The notes below the pieces were generated by a model. That model made no database searches. It was given only the letters and a program-made list of their open reading frames with translations, and had not been told where the DNA came from. A program made the position numbers and the translations under genes. 64,000 nt of DNA from CAZKWG01 sp964615375 (GTDB taxonomy: Bacteria > Myxococcota_A > UBA796 > CAZKWG01), in the NCBI GenBank assembly GCA_964615375.1, contig CAZTOW010000041.1:1-64000 (forward strand), read 5' to 3'. Below, piece by piece: positions 1-8,687 of the stretch (position 1 is the first letter of the stretch; every line of letters begins with the position of its first letter).

Positions 1-401
1 CGGGCCTTGCGGGGCATGGACTCTCCTGAGGTGACCACCAATCTAATCAGGGTGGTGGGAGGAGTCAGGTCCCGGGGGAGGCAGTACAGGCGCGGCGTCG
101 CCCTCCTCAGACGGCGCATGGAAGTTGTTCCGGCTGTGCTTGACCTTCCTATCGCACCGCCTGCGCGTGTTTCCCCCGATGGGCCACGCTGGAGCGCTCG
201 GGGCCCGGTGTGCTCGCGTGCCGTTCATCCAGCCCGCGCGCGACCTTCCGCGCGCCACGGCGCGATCACCCCCTCCCGCCGCCCCAAACATCGTCGATGC
301 CGTGGTGGTCGATGTCCCCGTGGCAGCTCCAGTCTCCAGCTTCGCGAACCGAGCCCACAGTCATAGAATCACTCCGGGTACCCCACCCCCGGAGGCTCGT
401 C
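1..401. other. Left-edge stretch without a convincing gene
   Basis: About 400 bases precede the first gene. Several open frames cross it on both strands, but their translations are Arg/Pro/Ala-rich, have no domain-like hydrophobic pattern and no good ribosome binding site, so I treat them as high-GC shadows. The piece just before 402 must hold the promoter of the DUF6310 gene. A TAGAAT hexamer at about 364-369 could be a -10 box, but no -35 box stands at the right distance. Confidence 0.4.
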
Positions 402-1496
402 ATGTCCACCCAGGGTCGAAGCAGCGACCATCCCCAACAGACCCCGCAGCCCGAGGCCCAGACCTCACCGCCCGGCGCGAGCGGGAGCACGAACCTCCTG
501 CACCGCTGGGTGCGGCTGCTCCAGCAGAGCGGGCTGTGGGGCAACGACGCGGGGCAGCTCCGGCTGGAGGCCCTGGCGACGGGGCCGAACACGCCTCCGA
601 TCCAGACGCTCGAGGAGGTCCGCGCGGCGCGCACGGCGGCGGTCGCGGCGGAGGAGGCGACGGAGAGCTCGGACGGCGCGCCCTGGTGGGAGGACGCGGT
701 GTGCGAGGACGCAGGCTCGGACGACGAGGTCTGCGAGCAGGAGGGGGCCACGCCCCCGGTGGAGGAGTCGCCGACCTGCGACCTGGACGGCGAGCCCGGA
801 GGACGCAGCGAGGACGCGGCCGAGTTGAGCCGCGCGGAGATGCCGCCGGTCTTCACGCTGCCGCCGCTGGTGACGCGCCCCGCGCCGTCGCCCACGGTCC
901 CGCCCGCGTTGCCGGCGGCGGGAGAGGGGCTGCTGTCGCGGATCTTCAGCTTCGGGGCGCGCTGGCTGGGGCCGGTGGTGCTGGGGATGTGGCCGAAGGA
1001 GACGGCCTCGCCAGAGCTGACGGATCGGCGGTACACGGGGCCAGAGGGCGGGGTGAGGCCAGAGGCCGAGGAGCTGCCGAAGGACGACAACCGGTGTGAC
1101 GTGGAGGCGGTCAAACATCTGGGTGGAGATGGAATTCATGACGCCTGCGCCGACTCCCTCCCGGGCAACCTGATCCCCGGGAAGGATCTCCTCGTCACCA
1201 CGCCGGAGGGGGTGGACAAGAACTTCGACGCCTACACGCCCGCGGACCACAGCGTGTGGGAGGTGAAGACGCACAAGCTCGACGACAAGAGCGCGCGTTC
1301 CTTCAAGTTCCTCGCGGGCAAGCAGATCGGCGAGCTGATGAACGAGCAGGAGATCGCCCGGCGCTGTGGGTACAACTTCAAGATCTCCGTGTCGGACCTC
1401 CGGCAGTACGAGCTGCTGCGCGACCTGTTCGACGTCGTCTACCGGCCCGAGTGCCTGCACCAGGAACCCGAGGCTCCGCCCGAGCAGGGGCCTTAG
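402..1496 (+). CDS. DUF6310 domain protein, putative nuclease toxin
   Basis: Protein of 364 residues. The start is the ATG at 402 because GGAGG lies at 391-395; longer forms of the frame add an Arg/Pro-rich head. The N-terminal 220 residues are low-complexity, acidic and Pro-rich, like a flexible delivery or linker region. The C-terminal 130 residues match what I know of DUF6310: a conserved Cys-Ala-Asp/Pro-Gly-Lys block near 240-260, a Lys-Asn-Phe-Asp block near 272, and Val-Trp-Glu-Val-Lys-Thr near residues 283-288. The Glu-x-Lys with an upstream Asp resembles a PD-(D/E)XK nuclease core, though nuclease activity is inference. The DUF5953 gene follows after 17 bases, as expected for a toxin followed by its antidote. 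No signal peptide is visible. Confidence 0.75.
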   Translation: MSTQGRSSDHPQQTPQPEAQTSPPGASGSTNLLHRWVRLLQQSGLWGNDAGQLRLEALATGPNTPPIQTLEEVRAARTAAVAAEEATESSDGAPWWEDAVCEDAGSDDEVCEQEGATPPVEESPTCDLDGEPGGRSEDAAELSRAEMPPVFTLPPLVTRPAPSPTVPPALPAAGEGLLSRIFSFGARWLGPVVLGMWPKETASPELTDRRYTGPEGGVRPEAEELPKDDNRCDVEAVKHLGGDGIHDACADSLPGNLIPGKDLLVTTPEGVDKNFDAYTPADHSVWEVKTHKLDDKSARSFKFLAGKQIGELMNEQEIARRCGYNFKISVSDLRQYELLRDLFDVVYRPECLHQEPEAPPEQGP

Positions 1497-1513
1497 GTCA
1501 ACGGGGGTTCGTC

Positions 1514-2260
1514 GTGGGACCGAACCTGTGGGCCGACGAGATGTCTGTGTATGGCGCGCCGCCGGTTCGTGGGGACGCGCGCGTCCGTTCCGCGATCCGG
1601 GTCATCGAGCGACACCTCGCCTGCGTCCTCGGCCTGCAGGTCACGCCCAGGCCGCCGCGGGAGCCGATCACGGACGTCCTCGAGGCCTTCGATGCCGCCC
1701 TGTTCGAGCTCCGGTGGAGCGAGGAGCGCGTGATCTTCACGACCGCCGAGCCTTCGTGGGCCTGGGTGATCTTCGCTGGGGTGAACGCCAGCCTTCGGCG
1801 AAGCGGACCCTCCCTGGAGCCCCGCTACGAGGCGCTCCACTGCGCGCTGCTGCTGGAGGAGCCGGTTCCGGGCCTCGACCCTTTCGCGCTGCTGGCGGAC
1901 CTGGCCGACAGCCTTCAAGCGTGGCACGGGAGCGCGGGTCCGTACCCTGCGCCAGGCGAGGTGGTGTTCTCCACCAGGGGAGAGGCGGCCCTGGTCCCTG
2001 CGCGTCTGGGATGGTTGAACTACTGGTCCGACCGGAGTTGCACGCTGCTGGGGTTCCCCTCCGAGGAGGGGGACGAGGCGTGGTCCCCGCCCTCGGCTCC
2101 GCTTCGGTCGCCGGGCCGGCTGATTCGGCTCACCGACGAGCCCCTGGACCTGGCCCGACCCGACCACCAGCGGGCTGCAGCGCGGGCTGAGCGCCGCTTC
2201 GTGCGTATCGGGCAGACACACCGGCTCGTGAAGCTGCGGGACGATCCCGATCAGAGCTGA
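1514..2260 (+). CDS. DUF5953 family protein, putative immunity partner
   Basis: Protein of 248 residues from a GTG at 1514, which has a GGGGG tract 6 bases upstream; an ATG at 1541 gives a 239-residue form. The C-terminal third carries the block I recognise as typical of DUF5953: Leu-Gly-Trp-Leu-Asn-Tyr-Trp-Ser, then a Gly-Phe-Pro motif and Arg-Leu-Thr-Asp-x-Pro-Leu-Asp-Leu. There is no signal peptide or membrane segment, so it should be cytoplasmic. It is encoded directly behind the DUF6310 gene on the same strand and probably in one transcript. Its end overlaps by 10 bases the end of the convergent FG-GAP gene. Immunity function is inferred from gene order only. Confidence 0.72.
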   Translation: MGPNLWADEMSVYGAPPVRGDARVRSAIRVIERHLACVLGLQVTPRPPREPITDVLEAFDAALFELRWSEERVIFTTAEPSWAWVIFAGVNASLRRSGPSLEPRYEALHCALLLEEPVPGLDPFALLADLADSLQAWHGSAGPYPAPGEVVFSTRGEAALVPARLGWLNYWSDRSCTLLGFPSEEGDEAWSPPSAPLRSPGRLIRLTDEPLDLARPDHQRAAARAERRFVRIGQTHRLVKLRDDPDQS

Positions 2261-4005
2261 TCGAAGACCATCAACCACCCCGCCCCGTCGCCGCCGCTGG
2301 TGCCGGGCGCGCCGATGATCAGGTCGTCCCAGCCGAGGCCGTTGGTGTCCCCGGCGTTGGCCAGGGTGGCGCCGAAGCGGTCGCCCTCAGCGGTGCCGGA
2401 GAGGCGATAGTCGGCCTCGTAGAGGGTGTCGCCGGCCTCGGGCTGCCCGTACCACAGGGCGACAGCGCCGGTCTCGTCGTCGTGGCCGGGGGCGCCGACG
2501 ACGAGGGCGGGCTGGTCCTCGACCTGGAGCCCGGTCAGCAGGCTCGCGCCGAGCTCGTCGTCGGCCTCGCCGCCGTAGAGGGTGAGGCTCGCGCGGTCGG
2601 CGTAGATCTGGGACTCCGCGTCGAGCGCAGCGAGCGTCGCGCCGTCGAAGACGTACACCGCGCCGGTCGCCGCGCCGTCCTCGTCGAGCGCGCCGGGCGC
2701 GCCGAGGTAGAGGTCGTCGTAGCCGTCCCCGTTCGGGTCGCCGGCGAAGGCGACCGAGGCGCCGACCTGAGCTCCTTCGGTAGCGCCGTAGATGGCCAGA
2801 TCGTCTCTCGCCTCGTAGCTCTCTTCGCGCGTCAGGTCCGCAGTCGAGGTGAACAGGAAGGCCCCGCCCAGCTCGCCGAAGAGGGTCCCGGTGGGATCTT
2901 CACCTTCCACCTGCGACGCCCCGACCAGCAGGTCCACCTGCCCGTCCGCGTTCAGGTCTCCGAAGGCCATGGCCAGCCCGAAGGTCCCGTTGGTGTAGCT
3001 GGTGCCCTCCAGGACGCCGTCGTACAGCTCGTCTGCGCTCCCACCTTCGGTGAGCGGGCCCTGGTAGAGCGCGACGAAGCCGGCCCCGACCAGCAGATCG
3101 GCGTCGCTCGAGCCCACATAGTCCAGGTCCGTGAGGAACGCGCCGCCCCCTGTGCCTGCGAGGATGATGGCGCTCGGATCCTCGTTGAGGATGATCTCGC
3201 CGGTCACCAGGGGCCCAGGGAGGATGTAGGTGGAGTCCCCCTGGTACATCGACCAACTCGCGTCGGCGCCGACCACCAGGTCGCGCTGCCCATCTCCGGT
3301 CAGGTCCGCCGCGGCGAGCGCGGAGCCCAGCTGGATCGACGCCTCCTCTGGGTAGGTCTCTGCAGCGCTGAGCACGAGCTCGGCCGAGCTCGCGTCCTCA
3401 ATGGCCTCGGTGGGGCTCAGGTACACCTGCGCCGCACCCCAGGGGTCTGCGAGCGGGGCGCCCAGGCCGACGTCCTCCAGCCCGTCGCCGTCCAGGTCTC
3501 CCAGCCCGGCGACCGCCGAGCCGAGTGCACCCCCAGGCTCCCCGTAGAATCGGGTCGCTGCGACCTCGACCACCGCCGCCGCTCCCGTCGGGAGTGCGCA
3601 GTCCGGGAGCGCGTCGCAGTCCTGGTCGATCCCGTCCCCGCAGATGGGCTCCAGACCAGGGGCGCGCGCGTCGTCCTGGTCGTCGCAGTCGCCGTCCTGA
3701 TCGGAAAAGTCGGCAGCGCTCGCGCAGACCTCAACGGCGCTCCCCGCTCCGAAGCCGTCCCCGTCCTGGTCTGGCCAGAGGGTGGCGTGCTCCCAACGGG
3801 AGGCGTCCAGATCGTCACAGTCGTCGCCCACGGAGGCCGTGCTCCTGGGCTGCTCGCAAGCCTGGCTCGCCTCCGAGGGATCGCCGTGGCCGTCGCCGTC
3901 TTGATCGGCGTACCAGGTCCGGCGGTCGGCGTCGTCACAAGGGTCGGCCGCGCGTTGACACCGACCGTTGCAGGCGACGATCAGGGGGAGGCACCAGACT
4001 CTCAT
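2251..4005 (-). CDS. FG-GAP/MopE-type metal-binding lipoprotein
   Basis: Protein of 584 residues with a very short lipoprotein signal (hydrophobic Leu-Pro-Leu-Ile-Val-Ala then Cys near residue 12). Residues about 20-140 hold repeated Asp-x-Asp-Gly-Asp-Gly loops and Cys-Asp-Asp motifs ending in Asp-Gly-Ile-Asp-Gln-Asp-Cys-Asp, the MopE-like putative metal-binding module. The rest is a series of FG-GAP blades of the form Gly-Asp-x-(Asp/Asn)-Gly-Asp-Gly-x-x-Asp-Leu, an integrin-alpha-like beta-propeller that normally binds calcium. It should be anchored outside the cytoplasm. The gene lies 38 bases downstream of a paralogue (4044-6032) on the same strand, probably in one operon. Ligand and role are unknown. 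Confidence 0.85.
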   Translation of the reverse strand: MRVWCLPLIVACNGRCQRAADPCDDADRRTWYADQDGDGHGDPSEASQACEQPRSTASVGDDCDDLDASRWEHATLWPDQDGDGFGAGSAVEVCASAADFSDQDGDCDDQDDARAPGLEPICGDGIDQDCDALPDCALPTGAAAVVEVAATRFYGEPGGALGSAVAGLGDLDGDGLEDVGLGAPLADPWGAAQVYLSPTEAIEDASSAELVLSAAETYPEEASIQLGSALAAADLTGDGQRDLVVGADASWSMYQGDSTYILPGPLVTGEIILNEDPSAIILAGTGGGAFLTDLDYVGSSDADLLVGAGFVALYQGPLTEGGSADELYDGVLEGTSYTNGTFGLAMAFGDLNADGQVDLLVGASQVEGEDPTGTLFGELGGAFLFTSTADLTREESYEARDDLAIYGATEGAQVGASVAFAGDPNGDGYDDLYLGAPGALDEDGAATGAVYVFDGATLAALDAESQIYADRASLTLYGGEADDELGASLLTGLQVEDQPALVVGAPGHDDETGAVALWYGQPEAGDTLYEADYRLSGTAEGDRFGATLANAGDTNGLGWDDLIIGAPGTSGGDGAGWLMVFDQL

Positions 4006-4043
4006 CGACGCGCCCTCACAGGATCAGTGTAGCTCTTGAAGCC

Positions 4044-6032
4044 TCAAAAGGCATCCATGTAGACCACGGACACGAGGCCCGCTCGGGAGAAGCCGGAGGT
4101 GTTGGGGGGTTGGGGTGAGCCTCCGACGACCGTATCGACGCGCCCGAGGCCGTTGAGGTCGACGCCCGTGACGGCTCGTCCGACCATGTCGGCGTCTGCG
4201 CTGCCCTCGACGCTGAGCCAGGCGGACGCGGTCCCCACGGTGCCGCTCATCGCGTCGAGGAAGAGGAGCGCGGCGCCGCGTGTGCCCGCCGCGCCCGGGA
4301 CTCCCACGAGCACCTCCGCGCGACCGTCGTCGCTCATGTCCGCCAGGAGCGCGACGCTGGCTGCGAGCTGCGCTCCCTCCTCCGCGCCTACCAGGGTCGC
4401 CACCGCGTCCTCGGCGGACAGGGCGCCGTCGGCCGCGGTGACCGTGGCGCCGGAGTACAGGGTGAGCCTCCCTGCCTCGGGGGTCTCCAGGTCCCAGTAG
4501 GGCGCGCCGACCGCGAGATCGTCGTACCCGTCTGCGTCGAGGTCGCCGGAGGCCGAGAGCGAGAGACCCGTGCCGTCCAGAGCCGCCCCCTCGATCCAGG
4601 TGTCGGCCAGCCCCTCGGCGTCGTAGGTGCCTGGAGGGACGTCGTGAATCACGTAGACGCGGCCGGTCATCGTCGCGTGGCTGCCGATGGTGCCCTCGTC
4701 CACGCCGTCGGTGCTCGCCCCCAGCGCGAGGTCCGCCATGCCGTCCGCGTTGAGATCCCCCATCGCCAGGGCCGAGCCCAGCCGCTCGGCCTTGCTGGAG
4801 CCCTCGACGGCCAGCACGGAGGCTGCCGCCGCTGACCCGCCTGCCAGCCCCGGCGGGCTGAGCAGGTAGATCGCCCCCGCCTCCTTGAGCCCCGCCTGAC
4901 TGGTGAGGGTCGGCGCGCCGACGAGGCAGTCCTCCGCGCCGTCGCCGAGCACGTCTTCGCCGCAGGCCAGCGTGGTCCCGAGCTCGCCCCCGTCTTCGCC
5001 GCTGAGCGCCTCGACACCCCAGGCGTCACCCGCGCTCGCGCTCGGCGCGAACCATGGCCCCATCGCGACGTAGAGCCGCCCTTCACGCCCGCCGGAGCTC
5101 CACACGCCGCCAGCGCCCACGGCGTAGCCGACCCCACCGCCGCCTACCCAGGGGGCGCCGACCACCAGGTCCGCACAGCCGTCGCCGTCTACGTCCACGT
5201 CGCCCGCGACGGCCGCGCCGAAGCCCCCGCCCTCGACCTCGCCCGTCAACACCGCCACCCCCTCCCGCTCCTCCCCGAGCGTCCAGCTCAGCCCCGCTTC
5301 CGCCCCATAGGCCAGCACCACCGCGCCCTCGCCCTCGCCCGCCCCCGGCGCCCCGACCAGCAGATCCTCCAGCCCGTCGCAGTCCACGTCCCCGGCGGGG
5401 GCCAGCGCGGCGCCGAGCTGCGCGTCCTCCGTCCCCAGCAGCAGCCAGTCGGCGTCCGAGCCGGACAGGGCGCCGGAGGGGAGCTCGCAGTCGGGGTCCA
5501 CCTGGCCGTCGCAGTCGTTGTCGTCGCCGTCACAGCTCGTGGGGGCGCCGGGCCAGGCGCCGGGATCGTCGTCCAGGCAGTCCCCGGCTTGGAGCGCGTA
5601 GCCGACAGCCTCGCTGGCGCAGAGGAGCACGCCGGGCTCGACCCCGTAGCCGTCGCGGTCGTTGTCCAGGAACCACGTCGCCTCCTGCCAGATGTGGAGG
5701 TTGTCGTCGTCGCAGTCGTCGGCGACGGTGGACAGGCCCGTCTCGCCCTCGCAGCCCACGGTGACCTGGGGCGGCACGCCGTGACCGTCGCCGTCCCAGT
5801 CCACGTAGAGCGGCACGCTGCCGATGGTGGCGTCCTGCTCGTCGCAGTCCTCGCCCAGCATGACGCCGTCCTTGTCCTCGTCGAGGTGGTCGAGCATGGC
5901 CCGGATGCCGCACCCGCTCCCCAGAGTGAGCGCCGCCCCGAGCCCTGGCCCGAGGAGAGACCGCGCGCCGCATCGCCCGCGCGCCCGCCTGCCCGCCTGC
6001 GCCGCGATCTCGTCGTCACCGCCGATGTCCAT
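4044..6032 (-). CDS. FG-GAP/MopE-type metal-binding lipoprotein
   Basis: Protein of 662 residues. The start ATG at 6032 has GGAGAAG upstream on the minus strand. A basic head is followed by a hydrophobic stretch and Gly-Ser-Gly-Cys near residue 41, which I read as a lipobox. Residues about 50-175 contain repeated Asp-x-Asp-x-Asp-Gly loops and Cys-Asp-Asp motifs, closing with Cys-Asp-Gly-Asp-Asp-Asn-Asp-Cys-Asp-Gly-Gln-Val-Asp, a classic MopE-like module. About seven FG-GAP blades follow, each with Gly-Asp-x-Asp-x-Asp-Gly and Val-Gly-Ala-Pro segments. It is probably co-transcribed with the shorter paralogue downstream and diverges from the 6103 gene with only 70 bases between them, so both promoters must sit there. 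Likely surface or periplasmic calcium-dependent propeller; partner unknown. Confidence 0.85.
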   Translation of the reverse strand: MDIGGDDEIAAQAGRRARGRCGARSLLGPGLGAALTLGSGCGIRAMLDHLDEDKDGVMLGEDCDEQDATIGSVPLYVDWDGDGHGVPPQVTVGCEGETGLSTVADDCDDDNLHIWQEATWFLDNDRDGYGVEPGVLLCASEAVGYALQAGDCLDDDPGAWPGAPTSCDGDDNDCDGQVDPDCELPSGALSGSDADWLLLGTEDAQLGAALAPAGDVDCDGLEDLLVGAPGAGEGEGAVVLAYGAEAGLSWTLGEEREGVAVLTGEVEGGGFGAAVAGDVDVDGDGCADLVVGAPWVGGGGVGYAVGAGGVWSSGGREGRLYVAMGPWFAPSASAGDAWGVEALSGEDGGELGTTLACGEDVLGDGAEDCLVGAPTLTSQAGLKEAGAIYLLSPPGLAGGSAAAASVLAVEGSSKAERLGSALAMGDLNADGMADLALGASTDGVDEGTIGSHATMTGRVYVIHDVPPGTYDAEGLADTWIEGAALDGTGLSLSASGDLDADGYDDLAVGAPYWDLETPEAGRLTLYSGATVTAADGALSAEDAVATLVGAEEGAQLAASVALLADMSDDGRAEVLVGVPGAAGTRGAALLFLDAMSGTVGTASAWLSVEGSADADMVGRAVTGVDLNGLGRVDTVVGGSPQPPNTSGFSRAGLVSVVYMDAF

Positions 6033-6102
6033 GATCTTCTCCGGCTATGTCCATCGACAAGAATCGTACGCTACGGGAGCGGGTTTTTCTGGGGAGGTGC
6101 AG

Positions 6103-6984
6103 GTGGATGGCGCGACGAGGACGGTGGGCACGAGGAGATCGCGCGGAGGGATCCTGCTGGCGATCGGGGCGCTGGGTTGCGCGCTGGCGAGCTCGCGGTC
6201 GGCTGAGGCGGCGTGCGACGGTGGAGAGGCCGAGCTGAACGAGGCCATCGGCGCGGCGCTGGGGGCCTGGACCTCGGCCAACCGCGCGGTCTACACCCGG
6301 GCCCGCGTGCAGGTGGAGGCCTGCCTGAACGAGACGCGCGAGGTGCTGGCCCCAGAGACGGTGGCGGCCTGGTTCCGCTTTCACGCGGTAGACACCCTCT
6401 TCCAGCGGAAGGACGTGCCGGGGGCGCGGCTGGCGCTGGCGGCCTCGAACGCGGTGGCCCCCGACTTTGCCTGGGACCAGAGCGTGCTGGCGGGCAACTC
6501 GGACCTGCCGCCGATGATCGCGGACGCCAAGGCGCTCCCCGCGGGCGAGCCCGTGGCCCTCGCCCAGGACGAGGGGCTGCGCACCTACGTCAACGGGCAG
6601 GCGAGCGAGGTCCGCCCGGCCCTGCTCCCGGTGCTGCTGCAGGTGGAGGCGCCCAGCATCGGCGTGCTCCAGACCCGCGTGCTCGCGCCGGGAGAGGACT
6701 GGGCGCCCACGGAGACGCCCGGCTACGCGCTGGCCCGCGCGGCCTGGACCCGCCGGCAGGAGCGGGGGCGGAGGGCGGTGCGGGCGGGCGGCGCGCTGCT
6801 CGGGTCTGCGCTGGTGGTGGGCGGGGGCGCGACGGTGGGCGGGCTGCTGCTGGCGGGGCAGACGGAGGCGCCGGAGTCGCTCACGCGGGGCGTCGTGCTG
6901 GCGACCGTGGGCCAGGTCGGCGCGGGCGTGCTGGCTGGGGCGGGGCTGGCGACCCTCTCGGTGGGCGTGGGGATGCGCTGGTGA
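6103..6984 (+). CDS. Signal-peptide protein with C-terminal membrane segments, kinase-linked
   Basis: Protein of 293 residues. I chose the GTG at 6103 because GGGGAGG ends 5 bases upstream and the translation then begins with a clean signal peptide (hydrophobic core Ile-Leu-Leu-Ala-Ile-Gly-Ala-Leu, Ala-x-Ala cleavage near residue 33). A mainly helical part follows, with one Cys at the mature N-terminus and one near residue 72. Two Gly/Ala-rich membrane segments close the protein (about 226-248 and 262-290). The last codons overlap the start of the Ser/Thr kinase gene (GTGA), so the two are translationally coupled. The layout matches that of the protein at 42939-43748. It belongs to no family I can name; it may be a sensor or scaffold for the kinase. 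Confidence 0.7.
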   Translation: MDGATRTVGTRRSRGGILLAIGALGCALASSRSAEAACDGGEAELNEAIGAALGAWTSANRAVYTRARVQVEACLNETREVLAPETVAAWFRFHAVDTLFQRKDVPGARLALAASNAVAPDFAWDQSVLAGNSDLPPMIADAKALPAGEPVALAQDEGLRTYVNGQASEVRPALLPVLLQVEAPSIGVLQTRVLAPGEDWAPTETPGYALARAAWTRRQERGRRAVRAGGALLGSALVVGGGATVGGLLLAGQTEAPESLTRGVVLATVGQVGAGVLAGAGLATLSVGVGMRW

Positions 6985-8504
6985 GCGGGGTGGGGCAGTA
7001 CGAGATCCTCGGCGTGCTCGGCCGAGGGGGCTTCGGCGCCGTCTACCACGCGCGCTTCCACGGGCGGCACGGCTTCGTGCAGGACGTCGCCCTCAAGGTG
7101 GTGCTGCCCGGCTCGGCCGACGAGGAGCTCGCCGCCCGCCTGCGCGACGAGGCCCGCGTGCTCGCGCTGCTCCAGCACCCGAACATCGTCTCGGTCTTCC
7201 GCCTCTCGCTGCTCGATCAGGGCTGGGCCGTAGCGATGGAGCGGGTGCGCGGCGCGGACCTCGCCGAGCTCGTGGACGCCCGCGGCCCGCTGCCCGCCGG
7301 CGCGGCGCTGGAGATCGTGGCGCAGGTCGCGGGCGCCCTTCGCTTCGCCCTCCACCACCCCGGGCCGGACGGCCAGCCCCTGCGCGCCGTCCATCGGGAC
7401 ATCAAGCCGGAGAACCTGCGGCTCAGCGAGCACGGCCTGGTCAAGATCCTCGACTTCGGCATCGCCCATGCCGTCTTCGCCGCCCGCGAGTCCCAGACCG
7501 CGCAGGATCGGGTCCCGGGTACGCTCCGCTACATGGCGCCCGAGCGCTTCGAGGGGCAGCAGGGGCCGTCAGGCGACGTCTACGCGCTCGGCTGCGTGCT
7601 CTACGCCCTCCTGGCCGGCGAGGCCCTCGGCGCGGCGCGGGACGAGGAGGAGGCCCACGACGCCTGGGCGCGGCGGCGCATCGGCCGGCTCGCCGAGGCG
7701 CGCGACGTGCTCGACCAGGACGTGCTCCTCCTGCTCTACAGCCTGCTCCGCTTCCGGCCCGAGGATCGCCCCGACGCCGCCGAGCTGGAGCGCGCGGCCC
7801 GGGAGCTCGGGCGCGCGCAGGGGGAGCCCAGTCTGGGCGAGCTCGCCCCGCGATGGCTCGCGACCCTGGGCGAGCGGGGACCCGACACCGAGGACCCCGC
7901 GGTCGGCGCGCTCCTCCGCGAGCTGAGCGCGCCGGCCGTCGTCCAGACCCCGCGGGTGGACCCGGAGACCGTGTTCGCGCCCGTGGCCCTGCCCCCGCCG
8001 CTCGGACGGGTACAGCGCGCGCCCCTTCAGCCCATCGACACCGGGGAGCGCGCGCGACCGACGGGCGCGCCGAGCCTGACGGAGCGCGTCACCTGGGCGC
8101 ATGCGGCTGGGTTCGCGGCCCTCCTGGCCCTGGGTTTCGGGGCGGTGGGGGCGGCCCTGCTCCCCGAGGAGCCGGTGGCTCCGGTCGTGCCGACGCTCCC
8201 CGTGGTTCAGGCCGCTACACCCGCGGAGGCCGCGCCGGACGAGGTCGCCGCGGCCCTGGTCTCGACGGAGCCCGCGCGGGAGACGCCCGAGACCGTGCTG
8301 GTGCAGGTGAGCGGGGACGCCGAGCAGGTCGAGCTCGTCCGGGGGGAGCGGCGCGCGCGGCTCCCGGCGCGGGTGAGCCCGGGAGAGTGGCAGGTAGAGG
8401 CGCGCTTCCCGGGCGTGGAGGGGAGCCGGGACAAGGGGACGGTGCAGGTGAGGGCGGGGCTCAAGATCCGGTGCGAGGGGGAGTTCATGACCTGCGCGTG
8501 GTGA
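6981..8504 (+). CDS. Membrane-anchored Ser/Thr protein kinase with PEGA-like C-terminus
   Basis: Protein of 507 residues, GTG start overlapping the upstream stop by 4 bases. The N-terminal 280 residues are a complete Hanks-type kinase: Gly-rich loop Gly14-Arg-Gly-Gly-Phe-Gly19, ATP Lys39, catalytic His138-Arg-Asp-Ile-Lys-Pro-Glu-Asn, Asp158-Phe-Gly, then Gly-Thr-x-Arg-Tyr-Met-Ala-Pro-Glu in the activation segment. A Pro-rich linker leads to one membrane helix at about 374-393. The outside part ends in a small beta-rich module of PEGA type (Ser-Pro-Gly-Glu-Trp-x-Val-x-Ala-x-Phe-Pro-Gly). The expected topology is kinase inside and PEGA-like module outside. Family members phosphorylate proteins on Ser/Thr; the substrate is unknown. 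A similar C-terminal module ends the caspase-like protein at 41704. Confidence 0.93.
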   Translation: MSGVGQYEILGVLGRGGFGAVYHARFHGRHGFVQDVALKVVLPGSADEELAARLRDEARVLALLQHPNIVSVFRLSLLDQGWAVAMERVRGADLAELVDARGPLPAGAALEIVAQVAGALRFALHHPGPDGQPLRAVHRDIKPENLRLSEHGLVKILDFGIAHAVFAARESQTAQDRVPGTLRYMAPERFEGQQGPSGDVYALGCVLYALLAGEALGAARDEEEAHDAWARRRIGRLAEARDVLDQDVLLLLYSLLRFRPEDRPDAAELERAARELGRAQGEPSLGELAPRWLATLGERGPDTEDPAVGALLRELSAPAVVQTPRVDPETVFAPVALPPPLGRVQRAPLQPIDTGERARPTGAPSLTERVTWAHAAGFAALLALGFGAVGAALLPEEPVAPVVPTLPVVQAATPAEAAPDEVAAALVSTEPARETPETVLVQVSGDAEQVELVRGERRARLPARVSPGEWQVEARFPGVEGSRDKGTVQVRAGLKIRCEGEFMTCAW

Positions 8505-8571
8505 GGTGCCTGGGGCGCTCTGGGGACGGGTGCAGAGAAAAGGATCCGGCGCCCTTGACAACCGCCACCCG

Positions 8572-8588
8572 CTGGCATGTTTGTTGCA
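8572..8588 (+). promoter_or_regulatory. Sigma-54-type -24/-12 promoter
   Basis: CTGGCATGTTTGTTGCA fits the sigma-54 consensus CTGGCAC-N5-TTGCA, with GG at 8574-8575 and GC at 8586-8587, exactly ten bases apart. It lies 100 bases before the ATG at 8688, leaving a long leader. A TTGACA at 8555-8560 stands just upstream, but nothing resembling a sigma-70 -10 box follows at the right distance. A related element stands at 25664-25680. Confidence 0.65.
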
Positions 8589-8687
8589 ACCGTCATTTTG
8601 GAGGGCTTGACCCCTCCAGGAGACGGGCCGCGCCCCCGCTCCCCGCCGGGGTCGCGCGCGACGAACCGCGGGAGCGAGAGGTCCCTC

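Noticed and set aside
8555..8583. Sigma-70 promoter at TTGACA 8555
   Set aside because: No -10-like hexamer 16-18 bases downstream; the -24/-12 element fits much better.
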